From Paramecium sonneborni (taxonomy: Eukaryota; Ciliophora; Oligohymenophorea; Peniculida; Parameciidae), in assembly GCA_905182985.1 (NCBI GenBank), contig CAJJDN010000162.1:1-64000 (forward strand): 64,000 nt of DNA, given 5' to 3'. The stretch's first letter is position 1, and every line of letters begins with the position of its first letter. Under the pieces are notes generated by a model. It ran no database searches. It was not told where the DNA came from and saw nothing but the letters and a program-made list of their open reading frames with translations. A program made the translations under genes and the position numbers. Below, piece after piece: positions 37,875-49,806 of this stretch.

Positions 37875-38779
37875 AAGTCAGCAAAATTATATTAACCAAA
37901 TATATCAAATTCAGGATTCACTGATTATTTCCTCTTCTTTTTTTCTAATTTAAAACAATTTAAATTATTCAATTAGAGATTAATTATTTCTTTATCTATG
38001 ATTTATATAATTTCATAAGTGATTCTAGAATTACTTTGTTTTCAAAATAATTATTATTCAAAATTATAGTCAATTCATAATTCAATTCTCAGCAGAATTA
38101 TATAATTCAATTAACTTTTTAAATTGATTATATAATACTATACTGCTCTTTAACAAATTATTTTTAAATATTAAATATTAACCTAAACAAAGATGAAGGA
38201 AGTTTAAAAATATCAAGCAACTGCTTTTAAGCACTTATAGAAGTTTATTAAAATGAAATTTCTAATTTTTCAAAAATTATGCGAAAAAAATATCAATCTT
38301 TCTTTTAAGAAAAGATCCCATTTCAAAATCTTTGAAGATTGCACTCAATTAAATTGATGTTTTAGTTGCTTTAAAATTAAAATTAATTTATAAAAAGCCC
38401 TAATATCACTTGAAGATTCAATATAATGAGAAAAATATATAAAATTTTATCTGAGAATATTTCTTGATGATAGATAGAATTATTTGACAAATATAAACAC
38501 TATGTATCAATGAATTTAACATAATTCAAAAATTATTATTCTACTTTATCCATAATTCAAAAAAAATATTATATATTGCAATATTTAACATTTAAACAAA
38601 AAAAATAAACTAATAAATACTTTAAAATCACGAAAAACAAATATCAATATATTTAATGTAAATAATCTAAATAAAAAATGCGTTTGTGATAAATTTTACA
38701 AATTAAAAACTTAATTTTAACATGTATATTAAATGAGAAATCAATTACATTTTCAAATTTTATTTCCCAATAAGTCTAG
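37875..38779. other. AT-rich spacer with gene-like fragments
   Basis: No intact gene. Between about 38192 and 38500 the + strand has short coding-like stretches in different frames (MKEVQKYQATAFKHLQKF; ALNQIDVLVALKLKLIYKK) that I could not join; they end at TGA codons. This may be a decayed gene. The rest is featureless. Confidence 0.4.
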
Positions 38780-39427
38780 ATGATGTCATCATCTCCTCTC
38801 TAATCGAGAATTTATTATAAAATTATCAAAAACTATTATGAAGTTTAAAATCATACTATTAAAACTCTAAGAGCAGAAAAATAAAAAGATAACTACTCAT
38901 ATTTAATGAAGTTTTAAAATCAAATAACTTAGTTTGAAAATCATTTCTTAGAAGATAGAATATTTGATTTGAGTTATTAAAAGCCTAATAGAAAGTCTAT
39001 AAAAAAGATATAAACCACTTAGAGGGAAAACCTTTCATTGAAATTTATTAATAAGATTATTAAATAAAAATGGAAAATTACAGCCTTATATTCCAAATAG
39101 CAATCTTTATTTTATAATTAAACTTATTTAATTTAATCTATGTTTGAAACTTTTTTTTAAATAATGTAAATTTTAGAATGCAGTTTTATGGAATAAAAAA
39201 TATTTATTAGGGTTAGATTATTTACTATAATGGTGAATCAAATAGATTTTACTAAAAGAAAAATTTTTTTATAAAATAATATCAAATAGAATAAAGAATT
39301 TTTTTGTTGGGATATAATGTTGTAATTTATCATTTTTATTTAATAATTTCATTAATAAATCTCAATGAAAGGCTTGCCTTCTAAGTGGTTTTTTATTTTT
39401 AAAAGCTTAATAATAGGGTTTAAATGA
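38780..39427 (+). CDS. Hypothetical protein, about 215 aa
   Basis: Open frame from double ATG (MMSSSPLQSRIYYKIIKNYY) to KSLIIGFK-TGA. Charged/polar first half (TLRAEKQKDNYSYL), more hydrophobic second half (CWDIMLQFIIFIQQ). No family recognised. Its last 66 bp overlap the 3' end of the convergent gene 39362-40000, so either the tail or the gene itself may be wrong; with only TGA as stop, chance frames of this size in AT-rich DNA are possible. Confidence 0.4.
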
Positions 39428-40000
39428 TTATATTATTTAGGATTTTTTTTCTGCGTTTGACTTTAAAATATCAAAAAATAATTGATTGGATTCAAAATAT
39501 TCATTGGCACTTCTTCGAATATCAGGTTAATTAATTAGAGCATTAATATCTTAATTTGATTTTGGAAATTTTAAGATTTTGAAGGTTGGAAATTTTTATT
39601 TGTGATTTTCAAGAATTAACTTGCCAAATAATTTCGGATGATTCTTAGTTGGATTTTCATAATTTTTATTAATTTCTTAATATAAAGCTGAAAATAATAC
39701 GGGTGGGGTAGTTTGTGGTGATTTTACAAGGTTTTTTTTTTTATATATTTTTGAAGTTGAAACTTAACTACTGTTACTTAATGATTTAGATGAAATAATA
39801 AGAGAGTTTTATTGTTATATTTGAAGATTTTAAAATTGTATAAAGTTACTAATAGATTCTTGAACATCAAAATCCTTATTTAAAGAATAAAAATCGTCTT
39901 AGAAGCCATCTTCATTATTATTATTATCATCTATCATTGAATGAAGCTAGTTATGATTAATTAGGGTGTTCTTGCTTACTTTAGTATATTTGATGTTCAT
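39362..40000 (-). CDS. Hypothetical low-complexity protein, 212 aa
   Basis: Continuous frame from ATG at 40000 (MNIKYTKVSKNTLIN) with acidic Asn run (IDDNNNNEDG), Gln/Ser-rich middle (QQQNSLIISSKSLSNSSQV), then KSPQTTPPVLFSALYQE and a basic end RRQAFH-TGA. Codon pattern and ordered amino-acid use look like real coding sequence. No domain recognised; mostly disordered, may be regulatory. Confidence 0.6.
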
Positions 40001-40582
40001 TTAATCAAAAATATTTATTAGTTTAAATATCAAAAATATTGCAATTATTTATAGAGTTCTTTTTATTTTGATTTTCATAATTATTTTTTTATAAATAGTG
40101 TATCAATTTCTAATTTCTTTTTGAAGTTTTTTACTCTCTCGATATGAGAATAAGCAATTTAGTATTATCTATACCTTTTTTGATAAAAGTATCTTTTTTT
40201 GTCTATCTGATATACTCTCTTTATATAATTAAATTTTGAAATTAATATGAATTACATATAATTATTATAAACAATAATAATTAAATGAAATAAATTTTTA
40301 TTGATTAAAAGACAAAGTTAATTTATCACATAAAATAAATTTTCATAAAATATATGTTTAACAAGATTTGAGAAGAATAGATTTAATAAAATACATAAAG
40401 ACTATTATTATATTTCTTATAAATTTTCCTTGGAAAAAAAGAGTGAAAAATTAAAATAATAGCTTTTGACTTGATTTTTGACTTGGAATAGAAAATAAAG
40501 ATAATAAATAATTGAAATTCCCTTTTTTCTTATGAAATAATTTGAATAAAACTTTTATATATTAAATTGAATTTAATAATTG
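40001..40582. other. AT-rich intergenic region
   Basis: Divergent spacer between the gene at 39362-40000 and the channel gene. No frame, repeat or RNA signal is recognised beyond poly-A/T tracts. Confidence 0.6.
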
Positions 40583-42965
40583 ATGAATTAGCTTTATCTC
40601 AATGATCTTCATGCTAGTCATGTTTAGGTTCATTCTCCTAGTGGAGAATAGCGATTGTTATTTTAAGATGCTTTAGGTTAAATAAAATTAAGACAGGTTA
40701 ATATATAAACAAGATTGAAGGAAGTTTTGATTTAAGCAATATAGAAATTAAGAAAGTATACAAAAATTAAGAATCTGTCTCTTCTTAGTAAATAATAATT
40801 GCAAGCCTTTAATGATGTTTCAAGTAGTTATATTTAGTAATAGAAGAAGGGGAAAGATTCATCATAATTTGAAAAATAGTACTATTAATACAAACAGCAG
40901 AATGTTAGTTTGTAATTTTTAGTATCTAGTTTAATGACAATGGTAAAACATCGTAGTTTAAATAGTATAAAAGCAAGTCATCCTGTATTAATTTTTTGGA
41001 GTTTCTTAAAATTTCTTTTAGTTTTACATTTGTGTTTTATATTTCCATTGTCAGATTCATTTATATTCTAATTGGATGAATTTATATAAATTTAGATGCC
41101 TATATTTTTTGTTGAGATTGTTATATTAACAATAGATATAATAATGAGATTGAATGTATAGATTTATAATAAAGGAATATTGATAACATAGACAAGAAAT
41201 ATAATAATATAATATTTTCGTAAGGAATTCTTAATAGATTTTGGAGGATTGTTAGGATTAATAGTTTTTTTGCTTTATAGTTTTACTCCTTTAAAATATT
41301 TATTTATATTAAAATTAAAAGAGTTATCAACATTTATGGAAGTGTTTAAATATGAGATAGATCCAAAAGGGAAATTTAAAAATCATTTGAAATTATTAAA
41401 ATTGTTGATTACAGTAGTATTGTTAGCACATTGTTTTGCATGTGTATGGATAGGAATAGGATAACATTCAATGGATTAAAATTGGATAGAATAACGAGGT
41501 TTATAGGATTCTCATTGGATTTAGATATATTTATTTGGTTTATATTTTGCAATTACAACAATGACAACAGTAGGTTATGGTGATATAACACCAATAAATT
41601 CTTATGAAGTATTAGTAAGTATATGTTTGACCTTATTTTCTTCATGTATATTTGCATATGTATTTAATACGATAACTTCAATTTTGAAAGATTTGGATGC
41701 AGATAAAAGTAAAGTGAAACATGACTTAGAGATATTAAGTCATTATATGAAAAAGAGAAATATTGATTCTGATCTTTAAAAGAGAGTTGAGAAGTAATAA
41801 TAGAATACATTTTATTTTAGTTATCTTCGATTAGTATATAAACATTAGCCATCTACATAAGAGAAGAAGATATTTGGTAAATTGAGTCCATAATTAAAGT
41901 AGGAGTTAAATGAATAAGATAAAGGATTATTATTATTGAAATAGCCAGTGCTTGTGAATAATTTCTCATTAAAATTATTAAGAGAGTTAATTGAAAGTGT
42001 ATAAGAGATTAATTTAACTCCATAAGAAAAATTATCATATGATTCTGGGTTATATATTTTATTAAAGGGAAATATTAATATTATTTTTGGAGAAGGTAAA
42101 AGTATTGTAGGAAATTTAAAACCTGGAGATGGTATAGGATTAAAGTCTTTGTTTAATGAATAATAGTAGAATAAGAAATTGATTTTAATAAGTGAAGGAT
42201 TTTCAACTATTTATTTTATTTCTTAAAGTGATTTTTTTAAAAAACTTAAAGATACTGATTTGGATTAATTTTATTAGATTAGAGATAGAGTTATGATTTA
42301 AAATTATGATAATTTATTTTTGAAATGTTTACTTTGCAGAAAATAAGGACATGAGATTTGTGAAGATATCTATTTTAATTTAAATAAAGAATTAATTTTA
42401 GCCAAATATTAATACTCAGCAGATTAAGATAGATAGAAATCATTTATAAGAAAAAGGAAAGAAAAGAGCAAAGCATTTTATGAATTAGAATTTAGAAGAA
42501 GAAGTGCAAATTTATGTTATTAAAGAACTATTAAGACTATGAAAATGTAAGAGAAGGAAAGTGATGAAGAAGATGATAATTCATAGAATGAAGAAAGTGA
42601 TGTATGAATTATATTATAAGCAAGAGTCTTATGATGATTTAGAATAATCTAGACATTATTTAGATGAAAATAAAGATTCTATCTCTGTATTCTTTGATAA
42701 ATAAGCTACTCCAAAATAATAAAATAATAAACCAGAATTTAAAAGTATGAGAACTAAAATTAAAGGATCTTCAATTGTTAGAATGCTTTAAAATTATACT
42801 TAATAAAAAGTATAATATTAAGATTTTTGTATCATTAATGATTTTGAAAAAATGAAATTTTATAGAATGTATTATCCAACTTTTAATTATGATTCAGCCA
42901 TTAAAACTTATAATCAATGGAGAAAAAAGACAAGTAAAACGCTTTATAAAATGTAGTATAATTGA
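40583..42965 (+). CDS. Cyclic-nucleotide-gated/EAG-type K+ channel
   Basis: Six-TM K+ channel with cytoplasmic N and C domains. N-terminal polar region (MNQLYLNDLHASHV), S1 starting SFLKFLLVLHLCFIFPLS, S2/S3 (FFVEIVILTIDIIMRLN), S5 with AHCFACVWIG, pore helix and selectivity filter TTMTTVGYGDITP (about 41555-41595), S6 SICLTLFSSCIFAYVF. A C-linker and cNMP-binding-like fold follow (INIIFGEGKS, NLKPGDGIGLKSLF), then a charged tail. S4 is weak: YLFILKLKELSTFMEVF has only a few Lys. A 19-nt intron at 42602-42620 removes an in-frame TGA and carries the frame to KMQYN-TGA. Paramecium has very many such channels; ligand and gating are not shown. Confidence 0.87.
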
Positions 42966-43117
42966 ATTTGGAATGATTGATATTCTTTTATTCAAATCCA
43001 TAACTATGTTTATTTTTATTAAAATATATTTTATAATAATTATAACAACACTCTAGGAAAATCGAAATATTTATTAAATTCAATCATATTTATATTTTAT
43101 AAGTTAAGAGTCATTGC

Positions 43118-44632
43118 ATGAATAAATATTTATTAACATTTAAAAACCCTTAGATTGAAGCAAAATATTAATCAACGAGTATTGGTGAAATTAGAATGAC
43201 TATGTTTACACTCATAACTTTAGGTTTTATAGTTGTATTTATTGTAAGAATAGGGTAGGGTCTACTTTAATAAAATTACTTAAATGTATATACTTATATT
43301 GCTATGATTACCTATTTTTTTGTATAATACCTCTTAAGTAAAAAGTATAAGTAGCTTTTAAGACCTTCATTAATATTATTGAATCATGCTTTTACAATTT
43401 ATTTTTTATTTGTGGAAGAATCATCTGATTCATTGTCTGGACATCTTAGAGGAGTAAATTAGATGGGATCTAACTTTTTAATTATACTTGCAGGAGAGTA
43501 TATTGATGCAATGTTTTCTCTCATTTCTATTTCCATCATCAGAATTATTATTATTTTTAACAAAACTTCTAGCATTGAGTATTCTGCTATATTCTCTGCT
43601 TTCATACTAATACTTTATGCTTCTAAATATTTATATCAATATCATAAAGCAATAAGATCATAATATTTATTAACTTTAGTTGATTAATCATGGGAAAATA
43701 TACTGACCTAAATAAGCAAGAAGATTCCATATATTTTAATCACTTTTGATGAAGTCTAATTAAAATTCTAAATAGCTAAAATATTAAATTGTGAAACATT
43801 ATTTTCAACTCATGAAGATGCACTCAAGTTTTTAAGAGAAGCTAAATATAATGAATAAACTATCGAATTAGTTATTTATAATGAAATTAAGGATTTCAAA
43901 TAAAATTCTGTTGATGTTTTTAATAAAAATATCACTATTTCACATTAAAAGCTATTAATCAAAATTGAATACTCAGTTTACTTTAGTAATAAACCAACAA
44001 TTCTTTTAATATTTCCTGAAATCTCAAATAATACTAGAGAAAATAATTTAATTATGTAATCTAGATATGAACAATTACTTAATATATTAATTAAATTATT
44101 TTAAGTCATTTAAAATTAATAATCTAAATCTAAAACTGATATTTTAGGAAAAGCATAAAAAGCATAAAAAAAATTAGTCATAATCAAATTAATTTAAGAT
44201 TTAAATAAGCAATAAATCAAAGCAAAAATTGTTAATCTCAGAACAATTTTTAAAAATTTAATTTTATTGTACAAATGCAAAAAACTAATATTTTCTAATT
44301 AATTTTAGATCAAAATCAAAACTTGTCCATCAATATTTAGTTTTTTTTTAATTACAATAATGGAAGCTCTTTCTTCGAATGAATTACATATATCATGCTC
44401 TATTAAATCGGAATAATTAATAGAATTCAATTTCTTAGGATGGTTTTAAGAATAAGAATTAATTTCGACTTAAAAAGCATTAGCTTATGAATATAGTTTA
44501 ATAATGAAAAATTTACAGATTTCCTAAAACAGTAATATAGTATATAATAATAATATAGATGTAAGTTTTTAGTTGTATTAACAGGCCTATGTTCCATTTA
44601 AAATACAATCTTACTCAACTACTGAAGTATGA
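43118..44632 (+). CDS. Multi-TM protein with large cytoplasmic domain, 504 aa
   Basis: Intron-free frame. About six hydrophobic segments in the first 190 residues (FTLITLGFIVVFIV, YIAMITYFFVQYLL, LILLNHAFTIYFLF, AMFSLISISIIRIIIIF, AIFSAFILILYASKYL), then a soluble part (PYILITFDEVQLKFQIAKI, ALKFLREAKYNEQTIEL). The layout TM block, PAS-like segment, helical DLNKQQIKAKIVNL, then IFSFFLITIMEALSSNELHI faintly recalls the ciliate membrane histidine-kinase architecture with all catalytic residues lost; this is speculation. No confident family. End STTEV-TGA. Confidence 0.75.
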
Positions 44633-44718
44633 TAAATACTTAATTGTTTATTTAATATTACATAAAATATAAATATATATATAAGATTAATATAAAATAA
44701 TTATTACAAAAGTATGTT

Positions 44719-45974
44719 TCAGCATAAACGACCAAATTAAATAGCTCCAAGTGGATTTGAATAAACATCTTTAATAGATTGAAAAGGAAGAATCATTAAT
44801 CCAAATGCAATAACTCCTAGAAGTACTTGGATTAAAATAGATTCTCTTTTATATTTTTTCACTATTTTTTTAAGAAATCCTGCAACTAAATAACTTCCAA
44901 AACTAGAAACTAACTAAAATATAATGATATTATTCTTACTCCTAAAATAATGAATTCAGACAGTTAATAACCTCCTGAAAGAGCAATAATAAATACTGAG
45001 ATAGAAGATGTGAATAAAACTGTAAAAGTAGCTGAAGCAGCTGCTCTAGGAGGATTAATTCCAGTTTCTAACCAAAGTGGAGTTAATACTACACCTCCTC
45101 CTAATCCAACTAATCCACCTAAAAATCCAGCATAAAGACTAGATTTTACTGTGACATCAAATACAGAGCTCATTTTACCATCTGCAAAATCATATCCTAT
45201 AGATTATTTGTATTCTTCATCTTTTGATATAAATTTTCTATATCTTTAAACATTATAATATGCTATTCCAAAGATAGCAAAATTAAACAAATGATACCCT
45301 ATACTACAATAATCAATCCCAAGAATTGATGGTACTGCTCCTGATCCTTTTAACAATGTTACAACAATAACAATTATAATAGTCAAACTAATTTCTGTAA
45401 GTGGTTCAATTGGATAGAGTCTTGCATCCTTTTCCTTCATAATATTCAATTCTTTTGAATGATTACTCTCTTTTTAAATTTATAATTCCTTTAGTTCAAC
45501 TGGTATGAGTTATTCATTGATTTCTTTACTACGAGTTTTGTAGTATAAACTCTTTGTTTTCAAAAAGACTGTCAATAAAATACCAAACAAAAAGATCACA
45601 ATGATTAATTTTGGTAACCATTTACCTGTAGCTACTCCTAAAATGGCTCCAGCTAATAACAATGGTAATGTTATTTAAACCAATTAATAATTTATCAATG
45701 GAGCACTTCCATTAGGAGTCTATAGTATATTAAATATAATTTATACTCTTTCTTTTCCCAATCTTAAGAAATTGCCAAGACTTCCTCCTAAAAGCATAAT
45801 ATAAGTATTCCATATTGCTTTTTTACTTGGACATCCTAATAAAACCATCATTACTGGAGATATGATTGGACCACCACCAATACCACCAGCTTATGATAAA
45901 CCTACTAAGATGCCTAAAATACTATATGAGACCCAAGTGAATGGATCTGCTAATGAGGGTAATTAATAATCCAT
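44719..45974 (-). CDS. TauE/SafE family permease
   Basis: Membrane permease of the sulfite exporter/anion type. ATG at 45974 (MDYQLPSLADPFTW). The two repeats carry the family glycine motifs: QAGGIGGGPIISPVMMVLLG in the first and GGLVGLGGGVVLTPLWLETG in the second, each followed by a P-R/K-A-A/I-A-x-S/W-type loop (KKAIWNTYIMLLGG; RAAASATFTVLFTSS). About nine TMs with a central charged loop (KELQIQKESNHSKEL). One intron (GTAAGA...TTTAG, 26 nt, about 44910-44935) joins ILG to LVSSFGSYLV. End FGRLC-TGA. Substrate not determinable; sulfur compounds are usual in bacteria. Confidence 0.88.
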
Positions 45975-46112
45975 GAATAATTAAAATTGGAATATGTGTT
46001 AAGATTTTTAAACTAAAAATACACACTCTATAATATCCAATTTTAATTAAGTTTATTAATTGTGAAAATAGTACATCATTAAAATTAATTAATTATTCAA
46101 TAGATAACACCT

Positions 46113-46982
46113 TCAAGTAGGTTTTATTTCAACACTTTCCATAAAGGTTTTAACCTATTTTAAAGCTTCTTTATAATTATTTTAATTTTCTTCCATCTAT
46201 TACACTATTCCTCTTAATCTATACACCTCTTCAATTAAAACTTTCTTATGTCCAACAAGTTTCTCTTTATCTTCCAATAACACTATTCTATCCTATTCCA
46301 TTTAAATTATCTATTCAAAAATTATTAATATTAATTACTATTTTATTGTATTTAGAATTCAATTCTGCTAAATTTTCTTTAACATCCTATCTTTACAATT
46401 CTGAAATCGATAGTTGATTTTATAAAATATTGATCTTAGATTGAAGTTTTAAATTCACTGATTTTTCATATTTGAGAGTAGCTTAAGCATCATCTAGCAT
46501 GTCTTATAATTATTTTATAGTTGCATATGAATCTTATAATTTACTAGTCAAGAAATCTTTAACAGCTTTTAATACTTCTAATTAAGCAAGAGCATCTTCT
46601 TCTGTTTCAAACATACTATTATTGGTAGATAAATTTCCACATGTTATGATATCAATTTTTTCATGTTTTAGTTGTATTTATTAATGTTTCGGTCCACCAA
46701 CCAAATGATTAGCATTTCTACTAAGCATCAATAATTTGAATCCTAATGGACAAAACATATTTTTTCTTAGAGTAGAACAAGTTGCTGTAAATCTATATAA
46801 ATCATTATCATCTAAAAATCCACACACTCTTTAAATTAAAATGACCTGAATAAAATTTCATTCAATACTTTAGGTAATTTTAAAAGAAAAGTAACTTCAT
46901 TTCTTTTAACTAAATCTTCTCTATGTTTTTAACTAATTTCTAATTCATCTAATTATGCAATAATTTTATCGAGTTTATCCAT
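46113..46982 (-). CDS. F-box-like protein with C-terminal coiled coil
   Basis: MDKLDKIIAQLDELEI, then KLPKVLNEILF and CGFLDDNDLYRFTATCSTLRK, which has the F-box pattern (LP.E.L..I...L...DL......C). F-box proteins recruit substrates to SCF ubiquitin ligases. The second half is a long coiled coil (ENLAELNSKYNKIV, MEQDRIVLLEDKEKLV, EEVYRLRGIVQQMEEN) ending VEIKPT-TGA. Two introns are needed: one of only 17 nt at 46829-46845 and one of 28 nt (GTAATT...GAATAG) at about 46297-46324. The 17-nt one could instead be a sequence error. Confidence 0.72.
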
Positions 46983-47631
46983 TGAATATTATTATATTAT
47001 ATATTAGAATGATATATATCATAATAAACAACAACGAGGAATTGTCCTTTGCAGTTCACAAGAGTTCAGAATGTTCAAAATTATTGAGAATTCTATTTTG
47101 AAATATAGCAAATTCAAGATAATACTTATTTTGTACTACATTATTCTAGTTCAAACAAAGTATTTGAACCTTTTTTCAAAAATCAAGAATTCAATTTAAT
47201 GCAGCAGATTATAATTTTATATATATAAAGGGTTCTTACCTTCTAATAAACTCTCTTATTTTTTTATTCAAATTATATTCACATCCTACTTTATCATAAA
47301 TAATAATAATACAGAATGTTTATAGTAATTATTAAAGAACATTATTTGAAGATGGTTCTTTAAACGAATTACCACTGTTCATATAGATTTCTCTTTGAAA
47401 AGCGACAAAATCTTTTTTTATGAAATTCCATGTGATCATTTTAGTTCTTGAGTTTATTATTATCTCTTTTTAAGAGTTAAGAAAATTATATAAAACATAT
47501 TGCAATTTTCAATTTATCTAGTATGATATATTGGTTATTTATAAATTAGTTGTAATTTAATATTTAATAAACTTATTTTATGATTTGATTGTAATTTTAA
47601 CAAAAGGTATTACAATTAAGGTAGAAATATT
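46983..47631. other. AT-rich intergenic region
   Basis: No gene seen. A run rich in ACAAC near the start is just upstream of the F-box start. Frames on both strands are short and interrupted by TGA. Confidence 0.55.
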
Positions 47632-47865
47632 ATGATAGAACTTAAATGCCATATAATATGTTTATAATATAGATTTCATTATAGCACAAGTGATGGTTCC
47701 AATAAAATTGAATATTAAATAAGGAAAACATTATATATAATAATAATAATATTTTAGGTTAGGACTTTACATTATGATATTGAATTAAGAGAAATATCTG
47801 TATCAAGTAACGGATCATTTGTTTATGATGATGAAACAATAGATAATAATTTAAATTTCAAATGA
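47632..47865 (+). CDS. Possible small protein, 77 aa
   Basis: Open frame MIELKCHIICLQYRF to DETIDNNLNFK-TGA. The last third (HYDIELREISVSSNGSFVYDD) has plausible coding composition, while the middle ILE run is AT-driven, so an intron or an upstream exon may be missing. No family recognised; weak call. Confidence 0.3.
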
Positions 47866-48053
47866 CTCTCAACCTTAAATATATATAATGCATTTGAAAG
47901 AAGCTAGTATAAGTGATGAATGTTGAATAAAATTTATTTTTTCTAAAACAATAATTTTCAAATATCTTTTATATTTATGTTAATAATTAAATTACATAAG
48001 ATATTTAAGAAATTTATTATTTGTATATAATATTATAAAAAAATGATTTGATC

Positions 48054-48396
48054 TCAATCAAGGTACTCAATTTTCACTAGTTCTCGAAAATGTTTATAAT
48101 TTATAACTCCTAAAGCTTTGAGAGCATTCTCATGGATATCAATTCTAGGTTTTTCAGGACCTTCACGACCTCTATCTCCTTTTTTAGCTATTATTCTAAG
48201 CTTATTTTATAGGGTAGATCTCCAAGAGCACTGAAATCATTTGGCTTAGTAAAAGGATCTTTTGATAATTCAGCATAATAGAAATCACCATCATTTAGAT
48301 TAGTACTACGATAACCTTTTGAATCATTTAAACCAGATGCTAAGACTGTTTCTCTTTTCACCATCTTTTTCTATTAATTACTATTTTCCCTGACAT
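48054..48396 (-). CDS. Small hypothetical protein with a one-base frame break
   Basis: Reads MSGK then, after a 17-nt intron candidate (48365-48381), MVKRETVLASGLND...NDFSALGDLPYKISL; an alternative start is the ATG at 48364, which needs no intron. Near 48205 the frame must change by one base to continue as RIIAKKGDRGREGPEKPRID, HENALKALGVINYKHFRELV and KIEYLD-TGA, which is obviously coding. A missing A after the Leu codon would fix it, so a sequence error or a recent disabling deletion is likely. Family unknown. Confidence 0.55.
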
Positions 48397-48964
48397 TATC
48401 TTTTTTTATTTATTATTATTTTATAAATGATTTAATGTATTAATAGGGGATAGTAAATCATCTTAAGTCAGAAAAATAATAAGAATTTTTTAATTTGGGA
48501 GAAGCACGAAAATAGTTATTATGGTTAAATTAGTAGAAAAAATGATAAACTATTAAAATAGGTTAAAAAATATAATTAGATATGATTGTAATCTTCATGT
48601 AATACCAAGAATACAAGATTCCAAATATTTATTATATTTATAAAAAAAATTCTATTTAGAACCTATTCTATAAAGTATAGAATGATTTTTTATTAGATGG
48701 TCAATTAAATTTTATAAATTAACTTCTTAGAAGTCTTTAATCACTAAGTATAAATTAAATATATTAAAATATGATCTCTGTTTAATCTTATATATTCATA
48801 ATATTTTCAATAATTATAAAAAATTATTATTTATACTATTTTTTGAATATAATAAATAATAATATAATTCTACCTATTAATATACGTATCTGATTTTATT
48901 AATAAAAATAATGTTAAATTATTAAGATTAAATATTTCTATCACTTTTAAAACTTGGAACTAAA
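48397..48964. other. AT-rich intergenic region
   Basis: Spacer between divergent genes; no frame or motif recognised on either strand. Confidence 0.6.
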
Positions 48965-49757
48965 ATGGATTCTATAATGATTATAAAACGTTTTGGTTTT
49001 GGTCTCCTTGATTAACAGAACTTCATATAAATGATTAAGGTAGTTAATGATTAAATTCCTCAAGAAGAGGTTCAAAATTTTTATTTATCAACTCTCATGT
49101 AGTATGAAGCATCAGCTATTTCAACTTATATTTTAAATGATTTGCTTCGACAAGCCAGTTAAATATTGGCTAAATAGAATATTAATCAAAGAGATCCAAA
49201 TCAAATTTTACATTTAATTTCTAAATCTCTTCAAGTAAAGAATTAAGAAATTGAGAAAGTTTTTAGAATTTTTGATTTGGATAAGGATAATTTTCTGAAT
49301 GAAAATGAGTTTAAGACTTTCCTAGAATTCTATGTCCCAACTCTATCCCCTAATGAATATATCAAATTGAAAAATACATTAAATACTTAAAAAGTGACTA
49401 TTTACAATCTAATGAGCTGGATGTAAGAAAGTAATTCTATGAGAAACAGTATAAAATCAAGAAGATAGCCATAACAAAATCAATAAAACTTATAAATATA
49501 TAAAGAAAAGAGACAAATGACTCCAAACATTCGAAAGAAATAAAATGAAACAACACCAACTAAAATACTTCCATAACCTTATAAACCCTAATAACACTAA
49601 AATAAATATGGAATACCTAAAGCACAAATACTAAAAGGTGATCAGTAGTAATAATTGATAAAATAATAATAATAATAATCTATAAGATTATAATTATAGT
49701 AATAAGAATAAGAACAAGAATAATAAATAAGATTATAATTATAATAATAGTAATAAA

Positions 49758-49806
<49 letters not shown>

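Noticed and set aside
49756..49806. Noncoding microsatellite splitting the calpain gene
   Set aside because: The repeat stays in frame with the EF-hand part before it and the calpain core after it when TAA/TAG are Gln.
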